Assembly (NCBI GenBank): GCA_003506735.1
Contig: DNYS01000134.1
Span: 3,953-26,176 of the forward strand
Source: Nitrospinota bacterium
Lineage (GTDB): Bacteria; UBA8248
Length of the DNA: 22,224 bases
Direction of reading: 5' to 3'
Below are positions 1 to 6,892 of this stretch, one piece after another; position 1 is the stretch's first letter, and each line of letters opens with the position of its first letter. The notes beneath the pieces were generated by a model. That model made no database searches, was not told the origin of the DNA, and was given only the letters and a program-made list of their open reading frames with translations. A program made the translations under genes and the position numbers.

Positions 1-108
1 ATTATGATATGATTTTGGGGGGAATATCTCTTGCCGAATGCCCCCTAGAATAGTTTTTAAGCGGTCTCAAAAAATTAAAAAATACTCGTTATCCCTGTCA
101 TTATAAGT

Positions 109-149
109 GTTTCCGGGGACGGCCGCCGGGGGCGAATCCCCCCGGAAAC
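109..149 (+). promoter_or_regulatory. Leader with two mutually exclusive hairpins
   Basis: The arm at 109-118 (GTTTCCGGGG) is perfectly complementary to 140-149, giving a 10-bp stem. The arm at 126-132 (CCGGGGG) is complementary to 139-145, giving a 7-bp stem with a 6-nt loop. The two structures share the same 3' arm, so they cannot form together. They lie 18 nt before the Shine-Dalgarno sequence (GAAGGAG, 164-170) of the selenoprotein candidate. An attenuator or translational switch is possible, but GC-rich chance pairing cannot be excluded. Positions 1-108 are AT-rich and show no gene; no convincing promoter was identified there. Confidence 0.35.
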
Positions 150-177
150 CGCCCTCCCCACCCGAAGGAGAGAGGAT

Positions 178-777
178 GTGACTTGGATCCGGCCCCTGAA
201 AATGGACGAGGCCGAGGGCGCCTCGAAGGAGATTATCGACAACCTCCGGAAACGGGGGCGGCCCGTCTCGAAGTTCCGGCTTGCCCTCGGGCGGCGGCCC
301 CCCGTCCTTGCCGGGCGCGAGGCCATGCGCAGCGCCACCCGGGGCGGGACCACCCTGGGCCTCCGGCGCGAGGAGATGATCTCCTTCTACGTCGCCGCCC
401 ACGGCGGCTGATACGGCTGAGCGGTGAACCACGGGCGGTCGTTCCGTGCGCATTCCGAATCCATCACCGATGCCGAGGCGGCCGGGGTCCTCCTCGACCC
501 CGGAAGCGCACCCGCGCTGGACGAAGCCGACCGGGCCATCCTCCGCCTGGCCGGGAAAATCACCCTCCACCCCGAGACCATCGAGGAGGGTGACATCGAG
601 GCCCTCCGCGCTACCGGCCTGAGCGAGGAGAACATCGTGGATGCCATCGCCTGCGCCTGCTACCGCATCTACGCCAACCGGCTGAACTACGCCATGGGCG
701 AGGTCGAGAGAGAGCCCGAGGGCCCGCCCGAAATTCTTCGGGCGCTCGCGGAAATTCGCGCCGGATACCAAGCCTGA
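178..777 (+). CDS. AhpD-like / carboxymuconolactone decarboxylase-family selenoprotein with a UxxU motif
   Basis: This is one 199-residue reading frame if the two in-frame UGA codons (409-411, 418-420) are read as selenocysteine. There is no frameshift. The N-terminus (TWIRPL...DEAEG) and the C-terminal helical half match the 'peroxidase-related' AhpD-like family, which usually runs about 180-200 residues. The active site reads E66, then U78-Y-G-U81, then H85. These spacings equal those of mycobacterial AhpD (Glu118, Cys130, Cys133, His137), so both UGAs sit exactly on the two redox cysteines. The GTG start at 178 has GGAG at 167-170. The gene ends in UGA at 775-777, where the function must be termination. 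The likely role is cytosolic thiol/selenol peroxidase or disulfide reductase chemistry; the substrate is unknown. A conventional caller would split this into 77-aa and 117-aa fragments. The alternative is a pseudogene, but two mutations both landing on the catalytic cysteines is improbable. Confidence 0.82.
421..451 (+). promoter_or_regulatory. Candidate bacterial SECIS element
   Basis: Immediately after the second UGA, bases 430-435 (CACGGG) pair with 443-448 (TCCGTG). This gives a 6-bp stem, including one G-U pair, with a 7-nt loop CGGTCGT. A lower helix of 421-423 with 449-451 is also possible. The loop contains GGUC, as does the SelB-binding loop of E. coli fdhF mRNA. The GGUC begins 16 nt after the second UGA and 25 nt after the first, both inside the distance usual for bacterial SECIS hairpins. 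The hairpin lies inside the coding sequence, as expected in bacteria. Confidence 0.65.
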
Positions 778-876
778 CGCGCCCCCGGCGGGCGAATCGA
801 GCCTCCCCGTGCTAGAGTCTCCCCGGCCGGGTCCCGGCATACCGGCCCCCGCAATCCAGACCAGAGGAACCACCGC

Positions 877-1638
877 GTGCCCGAACTCTCCCCCGCGCTC
901 GTTCTCTTCCTGACGGCCGTCCTGCTTTTCGGCGGCTTCGCTAAGGGGACGATAGGCTTCGGCCTCATCGTGACGACGGTGCCTTTTCTCTCCATGGTGA
1001 TGCCGCCCTCGGCAGCCATGGCCTGGATGGCGATCCCCATCTTTTTGCTCAATCTCTACGCCATCGCCCTCACCTGGGCGGAGTGGCGCGCCTTTCGCCG
1101 GGTCGCCATTTTTCTTTTCATGGGCATCCTCTTCGTCCCGGCCGGGGTTCGGCTTGTGGTATGGATGCCGGCCGGGATCACCCGCGCGGGCATCGGCGTC
1201 TTTATCCTCATCGTCGTGGCGATGCGGCTGGGGGGCTTGGAGCCGGCGAAAATAGCCGGGATGGGCGCGCGGTGGGTCTCCGCCCTATGGGGATGCGCGG
1301 CGGGCTTAATCCACGGCTCGTTGATGATGCCCGCCCCGCCGATAGTCCTTTATCTCAACTTCTCCGGGGTGCCCAAGGACGCCTTCGTTTTTCTCATCAG
1401 CACGGTGGCGGCCTCCTTTCTCCTGGTCCAGGTGATCACCTTCGCGAGCCTGGACAGCTACACCTCGGGTGCCGGCTGGCAGAGCCTGCTCATGCTCGCG
1501 CCCGCCACCCTCGGCACGTGGCTCGGCAACCGCTTCCGCCAAACCCTTTCCCAGACCATCTTCGAGCGCCTCGTCATGGGCCTCCTCGGCATCGTCGGAA
1601 TCTCGCTGCTCGCCAAAAATCTCGTCGGATTATTTTAG
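877..1638 (+). CDS. TauE/SafE-family sulfite/anion exporter permease
   Basis: A 253-residue polytopic membrane protein with about eight hydrophobic segments, the usual size for TauE/SafE permeases. The N-terminal segment contains the typical FAKGTIGFG motif. A second conserved half begins near residue 140 (GCAAGLIHGS), matching the two-repeat architecture of the family. Members export sulfite, sulfoacetate or other organic anions across the inner membrane; the substrate cannot be read from sequence. The GTG start at 877 is preceded by AGAGGAA at a suitable distance. It lies 99 bp after the AhpD-like gene on the same strand and may share its transcript. Confidence 0.85.
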   Translation: MPELSPALVLFLTAVLLFGGFAKGTIGFGLIVTTVPFLSMVMPPSAAMAWMAIPIFLLNLYAIALTWAEWRAFRRVAIFLFMGILFVPAGVRLVVWMPAGITRAGIGVFILIVVAMRLGGLEPAKIAGMGARWVSALWGCAAGLIHGSLMMPAPPIVLYLNFSGVPKDAFVFLISTVAASFLLVQVITFASLDSYTSGAGWQSLLMLAPATLGTWLGNRFRQTLSQTIFERLVMGLLGIVGISLLAKNLVGLF

Positions 1639-1799
1639 GGCTCCGCCGCCGCGAATCTCCGCGCATTTCCGGTAGCTCCATTTTTTTCATTTTATGTAAA
1701 TTACGCCGCAGAGAGTTGGAGGGGGCCTGTCATTAGAGACCTCCGCCCGGCAAGGGCGGGGGCGGGAAATTTCGGGAGTTTGCGGAGGATCCTTTCTGC

Positions 1800-3101
1800 C
1801 TATCCTTTATCCAGATCGATCCGGTCGTCGTAGATGTTGAAGGCGGAGTTCTCTGCGCGCTTTTTGGCCTCCTCCAGGAGCCGGCGGGCCTTGGGGGAGT
1901 GGCGGCCGCGGAGGGTCTGGGTGAAAAACCGGAGGTAGAAGGCGTCGGGGCGGACGTGGACGCGGACACGGAGGCGCGCGGCGCGGGGGGGCCGGCCGCG
2001 GCGGTAGGTCATGACGAAGGATTTTTGGGGCGGGATGCGCGTGTCGTAGATCTCGCGGGAGAAGTTGGACGATAGTTTGCGCTCGATGACCTGGACCTGG
2101 CGGGTGCCGGGGATGGGGTTTCCGGCGGCGTCCTCGAGCTCGGCGATGACGTCCACCGAGGGGGTGATGTAGGTCGGGAAGTAATGGCCGGCGCCGGTGT
2201 TGGTGATGACGATCCGGGCGGCGGCGATGCCGGCGGGGGCTTTTTTGTCGAGTTCGACTTCGAGGGTGACGGCGCCCTGGGTCATCTCCTTGTCGTGGAT
2301 GCCGCGCCAGAGATGGCGCCGCTTGGGCATGTGGCAGCTCTGGCACTGGACACCCTCCTTGCCCCAGAGGCTGGCTTTCCACTCGTTGTAGGTGTTCTGG
2401 ATGGCCTTGCCGTTGGGTCCGCCGGAGGTGAACTGGTGGCAGCCCATGCAGAACTCGGAGCGCTCGAAGAAGGGGGTGCGCTCTACGCCGCCGTGCTTGC
2501 CGGTGGCGGTGGAGCCGCTCGCGCCGGGCTTTGCGTCCTGCTTGGGCGGGCCATGGATGCGCCAGTTTCTGACATGGCAGGCGGCGCAGGCGAGACCCGC
2601 CATCTCGAGTTCTCGGATGTAGCCGGGGTTGTCCCCCCAGCCCGCGAGGGGGCCGCGCCCCTGGAGGATTTTCTTTTGCTGCTCGGAAAGGGGGGCGTGG
2701 CATTCGTTGCAGTTCTGGGCGCCGCCGGGGTTGGAGGCCCACATATCCACGGTCTGGCCGTAGATGCCCGGGCTCATGGCGTCGGCGTGAAGCGTCGTCT
2801 TCCACTGCTCAAATTGGTCGGGATGGCAGCTGCCACAATCCCGGGGCAGCAGAGAGCGCTCCCGGCCCCGGTAGGAGGCGGGGGCCTTCCCCATCGGGGG
2901 AACGGGGGTGCGCCAATGATTCTTGACGAATTCGAGAACGTTTTTCCATTTGCCCGGCGGGCGAGTTTTATCCGCGGTGAACGGAGCCGCCATGGCGGGT
3001 GAAGGAAGATGGGGCGAAAGACCCGGCCACTGGACGAGAGCGGCAGCAAAAACAAGCCAGGCGGCTCGCATCAGGACACTGCCCGCACGCTTGCGTATCA
3101 T
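1800..3101 (-). CDS. Periplasmic pentaheme c-type cytochrome (cytochrome c554-like)
   Basis: A 433-residue secreted protein. The N-terminus has basic residues, a hydrophobic stretch and a likely signal-peptidase site after AMA (about residue 38). Five CxxCH heme-binding motifs occur near residues 89, 131, 172, 218 and 253 (CGSCH, CNECH, CAACH, CMGCH, CQSCH). This fits the multiheme cytochrome c554 superfamily, which carries electrons or acts in nitrogen-compound redox reactions. Additional histidines (for example near 105, 263 and 269) could be distal ligands. The last 150 or so residues have no heme motif and may form a beta-rich domain. The start at 3101 has GGAG about 9 nt upstream. A terminator-like hairpin separates it from the Cys-repeat peptide gene upstream, so it is probably transcribed separately. 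The redox partner is not evident. Confidence 0.88.
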   Translation of the reverse strand: MIRKRAGSVLMRAAWLVFAAALVQWPGLSPHLPSPAMAAPFTADKTRPPGKWKNVLEFVKNHWRTPVPPMGKAPASYRGRERSLLPRDCGSCHPDQFEQWKTTLHADAMSPGIYGQTVDMWASNPGGAQNCNECHAPLSEQQKKILQGRGPLAGWGDNPGYIRELEMAGLACAACHVRNWRIHGPPKQDAKPGASGSTATGKHGGVERTPFFERSEFCMGCHQFTSGGPNGKAIQNTYNEWKASLWGKEGVQCQSCHMPKRRHLWRGIHDKEMTQGAVTLEVELDKKAPAGIAAARIVITNTGAGHYFPTYITPSVDVIAELEDAAGNPIPGTRQVQVIERKLSSNFSREIYDTRIPPQKSFVMTYRRGRPPRAARLRVRVHVRPDAFYLRFFTQTLRGRHSPKARRLLEEAKKRAENSAFNIYDDRIDLDKG

Positions 3102-3187
3102 CGACAGGGCTCCGGTGGATTAACGGGGACGCGCTCCCCTGCCCGGCGCGGCCACAAAAAGCCGGGCCGGCGGCTGGCAAAGAAATA

Positions 3188-3217
3188 CCCGGGGAAGAGG
3201 ATACCCTCTCCCCCGGG
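3188..3217 (-). terminator. Rho-independent terminator after the Cys-repeat peptide gene
   Basis: A long inverted repeat pairs 3188-3200 with 3205-3217 (CCCGGGG and CCCCGGG arms plus an AGAGG/CCTCT extension, one mismatch) around a 4-nt loop. On the minus strand it is followed by TATTTCTTT and lies 27 nt after the stop codon of the small peptide gene. Confidence 0.7.
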
Positions 3218-3244
3218 CCTGTATCTATCTCGACAGCGAAACGA

Positions 3245-3440
3245 CTACTTCTTTGCGCAGGGGTTGCAGGGGTTCTTCGCCGCGCAAGGATTTTTCGCCG
3301 CGCAGGGATTGCATGGGTTCTTGGCCGCGCAGGGATTACACGGATTCTTGGCGTGGTAGGACGCATTGGCGGCCGGGCCGCTCAACAGGAGCAGCGAGGC
3401 AACGACAATGCCAAAAAAACAGCGCTTTCAGGCTTTTCAT
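3245..3440 (-). CDS. Small secreted Asn-Pro-Cys repeat peptide (one-base frameshift)
   Basis: Read from ATG at 3438-3440, the minus strand encodes MKSLKALFF and then, after skipping one T of a seven-T run (plus-strand A run 3413-3419), continues [17 protein letters not shown]. This is a textbook signal peptide with AxA cleavage. The mature part is about 38 residues, almost entirely AAKNPCNPC repeats, with seven cysteines, ending in AKK and TAG at 3245-3247. GGAGG lies 10 nt upstream of the ATG. The restored protein is 64 residues. Without the frameshift correction the signal peptide and the repeat are in different frames. I do not know a function; the cysteine spacing (CxxC) suggests metal or heme binding, disulfides, or a role beside the neighbouring cytochrome. 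The extra T may be sequence error, mutation or slippage. Confidence 0.68.
3248..3352 (-). repeat. 27-bp coding repeats (AAKNPCNPC units)
   Basis: Four tandem units of about 27 bp, one of them shortened to 18 bp, encode KNPCNPC, KNPCNPC, KNPC and KNPCNPC. They sit entirely inside the small Cys-repeat peptide gene. Length variation between units suggests expansion or contraction by replication slippage. Confidence 0.75.
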
Positions 3441-3858
3441 GGGGGTCTTTCCTCCAACGTTGGAAAAAGGGGATCCGAAATCATCCTCTCCCGCCCCGGG
3501 CAGGAGATTCCCTATAGGCAAACCTTCACCGGGAAGCATTCCGCCAAGCGGTGCATCCCCATCGTTTCGTTCGGTTATCGCCAAATTTGACGCGCATTCG
3601 GCCATATGGCTATGCGAGGGAAACGATGAAAACCCCTGGATTATTCCCTCAGTTCCCAGATGGTTGGGGGTTTTGGGGCAAGGCCTCTACGTTACGCATA
3701 TAACCCATGAAATAACAAATATATATGCGCAAAGGCCGTTTGGCGGCAATTTTGGGGAGGGGGGTGGGAGCCGCCCAACCGATCGTTTCGGAGCGGAGGA
3801 GCCTGGGCTCTAGGTTTGGTAGTATTCCCCCTCGCCCAGCCACAGAAAGGAGACCGTC
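3441..3858. other. Intergenic region between divergent genes
   Basis: It holds the upstream regions of the Cys-repeat peptide gene (minus) and the GNAT gene (plus). A perfect 10-bp palindrome, CCAACGTTGG (3454-3463), overlaps the GGAGG ribosome-binding site of the peptide gene by two bases and could act as an operator or RNA structure. No other gene was recognised. Confidence 0.4.
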
Positions 3859-4314
3859 TTGAGCACTGCTTTTGTGCGTCCCGCCCTTCCCGAGGACGCT
3901 GAAATCATCGTCCGCTTCAATATTGACATGGCCAAAGAGAGCGAAGGTCTGGAACTGTCCCCGGCGGTTGTCCTTCGGGGGGTGGAAATATCGCTTCACG
4001 ATCCGAATCGGGGGGAGTATTTCCTGGCCGAAGGAGACCAGGGTGTGGTGGGCCAAATTCGCGTCACGCGCGAGTGGAGCGATTGGAACAATTCATTTTA
4101 TTGGTGGATTCAAAACGTCTATGTCGAGCCCGCATCGCGCAGGCGGGGGGTGTACGCCGCCCTTCACAACCACGTCCGCGAGCTGGCACGGAACGAGGGG
4201 GCCTGCGGGCTTTTGCTCTACGTCGATCGGGGAAATGCACCCGCTCAAGAGGTCTACCGGAAGCTGGGGATGAATCAGAGCCATTATTTAATATTCGAGC
4301 AAGAGAAAATATGA
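3859..4314 (+). CDS. GNAT-family N-acetyltransferase
   Basis: A 151-residue protein of typical GNAT length. The N-terminus (VRPALPEDAEIIVRF) is the usual beta1-alpha1 start. The acetyl-CoA pyrophosphate-binding region is the segment NVYVEPASRRRGVYAALHNH (about residues 89-108), which contains R-R-x-G-V. The C-terminal part (APAQEVYRKLGM) matches motif B. It would transfer an acetyl group from acetyl-CoA to an amine; the substrate is unknown. The TTG start at 3859 is supported by AAAGGAG ending about 7 nt upstream. It ends in UGA and converges with the PilZ gene. Confidence 0.82.
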   Translation: MSTAFVRPALPEDAEIIVRFNIDMAKESEGLELSPAVVLRGVEISLHDPNRGEYFLAEGDQGVVGQIRVTREWSDWNNSFYWWIQNVYVEPASRRRGVYAALHNHVRELARNEGACGLLLYVDRGNAPAQEVYRKLGMNQSHYLIFEQEKI

Positions 4315-4351
4315 ATAAAAGTGCCCGTAAAATTTTCCGAAGGAGAAAACC

Positions 4352-4699
4352 CTAGCTCTGCCGAAGAAAGACGGATAGCACTTTCAGCTTGCCATTCAGC
4401 AAATCCGTTTCCTCTCCGGACGAATCCACACGAAACCCGATGGACCATGTCCCCGGCGCACCGGAAATTTCAGTGCTTCATATCACGCGGCCGTGGCAGT
4501 CCTGGAAATTCTCGCCCAGTACCTGAATGGTGCAAGGAATCGATTCGCCGATAACGGGTTTTTTCGAGACGACAACGCGGAATCCTTCTGCGCTGACATC
4601 CTCGGGAACGAGGGATATATCCGAAATCCCCTGTGCATCGATGATAACTGGAATCGTGAACCTGGAATATTCGCGCCGTTCATCCTCGGTTGGCATCAA
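4352..4699 (-). CDS. PilZ-domain protein with an internal UGA codon
   Basis: Residues 1-73 carry the N-terminal PilZ features: an ERREYSRF basic motif and DVSAEGF, matching the RxxxR and D/NxSxxG signatures that bind cyclic di-GMP. The frame then meets UGA at 4478-4480 right after GRVI. Beyond it the same frame continues with the expected end of a PilZ barrel (GTWSIGFRV, then a Leu-rich helix) to TAG at 4352-4354. The restored length is 115 residues, normal for a single PilZ domain. At the UGA position homologues usually carry Trp or Arg, so TGG or CGA mutated to TGA is the simplest explanation. A hairpin at 4450-4467 would allow a selenocysteine reading. It lies 22 nt after the TPR gene and probably belongs to the same operon. 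The start has no strong ribosome-binding site. Confidence 0.7.
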
Positions 4700-4721
4700 A
4701 GCTCCCCTGTCGGGACAAAGA

Positions 4722-5327
4722 TCATTTGTCCTTGTCCGCCAGATTTTCTTTCCAGCCCGAAACTTTCTCGAGGACCTGCTTGGCTTCGACGAAATCGGGC
4801 TTTAGTTTCAGCGCCTTCTCAAAAAGGATTTCGGCCTCATCGAGTTGAAGCTGGACGATGTGGACCAGCGACATGTTGTAGTAAAGGATCGGATCATTCG
4901 AATTGATATCGCTGGCCCGGGTAAATGCCCGGAGGGCCAAATCGTAGGACTCTATCCGCCAGAGGCCGATTCCGAGGCGGTTGAACGACTTCACATACCC
5001 CGGACCGGGCTCCAGGCTGCATGCGGCCTCAAACGTTTTTTCGGCTTCCTTTACTTCGTCAAGCCCCACGAGTGCCTGGCACAGGCCGAGGCGAACCCCG
5101 ATATTGCTGAAATTATTGGTCAGGGCCTCATCGAATTGCGCTTTTGCCGATTTGCAGTCTCCGCTATCTAGGTGATGAAAACCCTTCATGACTCGATCGT
5201 CTTCCGCGCCTCGCATAGCGGCGTCTGCGATCAATGGCATCCCCCCTGTTTCGGAGCCGGCTCCAGAAGACGGCCGGCTGCATCGACTTCCGCCGCATAG
5301 CATATCCTTTGCCGCGCCGAAAATCAT
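4722..5327 (-). CDS. Tetratricopeptide-repeat protein
   Basis: This frame is up to 201 residues long. From about residue 46 it is a run of four to five TPR helices (for example LDSGDCKSAKAQFDEAL and QLDEAEILFEKALKLKPDF), which act as a protein-protein interaction scaffold. The first 37-45 residues are low in recognisable structure, so the true start may be one of the internal ATGs at 5240, 5216 or 5189. The last has a GGAAGA about 10 nt upstream. It lies between the receiver-TPR gene and the PilZ gene on the same strand and its repeats resemble those of the receiver-TPR protein, suggesting duplication of a common module. The protein partner is unknown. Confidence 0.75.
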   Translation of the reverse strand: MIFGAAKDMLCGGSRCSRPSSGAGSETGGMPLIADAAMRGAEDDRVMKGFHHLDSGDCKSAKAQFDEALTNNFSNIGVRLGLCQALVGLDEVKEAEKTFEAACSLEPGPGYVKSFNRLGIGLWRIESYDLALRAFTRASDINSNDPILYYNMSLVHIVQLQLDEAEILFEKALKLKPDFVEAKQVLEKVSGWKENLADKDK

Positions 5328-5425
5328 CGAGCGGAACGACTTTCAAAATATACCGCGTTCGAGGGAAATATGCCCGCGGATGCTCTCGAGGGGAGGCAAA
5401 TCCAGGGGAAGGCCTTAGGCGGCGC

Positions 5426-6784
5426 CTATTTCACCAAGAGGCTCTGAATTTTCTTCCGGGCCCCTGCGGCCTCGGCAAATTCGGAATCAAGTTCGAGAGC
5501 CTTATCCAGCCATTTCAGGCATTCCTCGAATTGAGACTGCGCAACGTACACCATCGCTTTGTTGCAGTGGAGAACGGGATCTCCGGAATCGAAGGAAAGC
5601 GCTCGATCATAGGAACTGAGCGCTGTCTCGAAATCTTTGCTCTTCCGGGCGGTGATCCCCATTTTATTGTAAATGTGCAGATCCTCGGGGCGCTCTTCGC
5701 TCTCCAATGCCTTCTGAAAAGCCTTCTCGGACCCCTCTTTATCTCCCATGGCCTGAAGTGTCTGCCCCAAACCGACGTTCCCTGCCACGCTCTTGTCGTT
5801 CGCGACGACCGCACACTCGTAGGCGCCCTTCGCCCCGTCGAGCTCTCCTTTTTGATACCTCTCGTTTCCCTGCGAAACCAGGGTCGATTCGAGCCTCTTG
5901 ATCCTATCCCGAACGCCCGGATCGAGCTTTTCGGCCTCGGCGATCACCTGCTCGGCGGCTTCTCTATCAATTTTGCGGAGATGGACTTCCGACAAACCCA
6001 CATAGACTTCGCAAAATTCGCCGCCCTTAACGAGCGCCTTGTTGAAGGTATCCTCAGCCTCGTTCAGTTTCCCCTCGGAAAGCAATTCCTGGCCCTTATG
6101 AAGAAGCGCCAGATTGCGGCCATCGAACTTCTCGCGGGCCGCCGGATCAATCCGGACCGCTTCGCCCAACACCTGTTCCGCAGCCTCTTTATCGCCTCGG
6201 GCAAGATAAACCTCGGCAAGACCGCAGAACACATCGGAAGACCCACCGCCCGTCATCATCGCGCCTTCAAAGGCCGCCTCGGCTCCCTCCAGATCCCCGC
6301 GTTCGAGAAGCCTCTGGCCCCGCTCCACCTCCGACATCGTTGCCGACTGATTTTCCTGATCCCGCTCCTCCCCCTTCGAAACGATGAGAATATATTTATC
6401 GAGAAGGCTTTCGGTGAGTTCGCGGAGGGCCCGCTCCTCCACCGGGCGCTTCAGCGTAGCCGAGGCACCGGATTCAACGGCTTTTTGGGCCGCAAGTTCC
6501 TCCCCCGCCTGATGCATGTAGATAATCGGCGACTTGGTGTTTTTTCCCTCCGAGCGAATTTTGGCGACCACCTGAAGGCTGTCGCCTTTTTCCAGCCCGT
6601 CACCTATCAGAATAATGGAGAACTTCTCGAAACGGCCTTTATGGACAGTTTTATAGGCGTCCTCGGCAATTTGGACGTTGGTAAACTGCTATTCTCGGAA
6701 AATTTGCTTGAGGGAGGCAATGGACCACGGCGCTCTCTCTGCGGCCAATACCGGAATTCCGGGATCAAGTTTATCACTTGGCAT
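5426..6784 (-). CDS. Degenerate receiver domain fused to TPR repeats, internal amber codon
   Basis: Starting at ATG 6782-6784 (GGGAG upstream), the frame reads a receiver-like N-terminus, hits TAG at codon 32 (6689-6691), and continues in the same frame to TAG at 5426-5428, 452 positions in all. The N-terminal ~125 residues follow a CheY fold: PVLAAERAP for beta1, FTNVQIAEDA for beta2, and a TLKRP motif with the conserved lysine. The usual acidic pair after beta1 is absent and the phosphoacceptor region reads ILIGDG, so it is probably a pseudo-receiver. The rest contains about eight TPR units. The segment after the amber has an in-frame start at 6571, so a caller would report 381 residues lacking half of the receiver. 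CAG to TAG is a plausible mutation. It probably heads an operon with the TPR and PilZ genes. Confidence 0.72.
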
Positions 6785-6892
6785 GCAGTCCACTCCCGGT
6801 AACGAATTCAAAAAACACCTTAACCTACCACACGAATATTGAACCAATTTTCAAAGGCTTGCGTCAACGGAGAAAACCGACCGTGCAAAATA

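Noticed and set aside
178..777. The AhpD-like gene as two separate small genes or as a frameshifted pseudogene
   Set aside because: Both parts are in the same frame and the two stops are UGA exactly on the redox Cys positions; the second part has no credible own ribosome-binding site.
67..873. 268-codon minus-strand frame
   Set aside because: It is the antisense shadow of the AhpD-like gene, rich in Gly, Pro and Ala without family features.
1743..1759. CCGCCC/GGGCGG hairpin as a terminator between TauE and the cytochrome
   Set aside because: Neither strand has a U-tract after the stem.
3245..3352. Short tandem repeats as a CRISPR array
   Set aside because: The units are contiguous with no unique spacers and encode AAKNPCNPC on the minus strand.
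3253..3359. Plus-strand repeat peptide with Phe, Gln and Gly units
   Set aside because: It is the opposite-strand reading of the Cys-repeat gene, with no signal peptide or ribosome-binding site of its own.
5234..6802. Long 522-codon plus-strand frame
   Set aside because: It is antisense to the receiver-TPR gene, resembles no family, and its length follows from the codon bias of the TPR repeats on the opposite strand.
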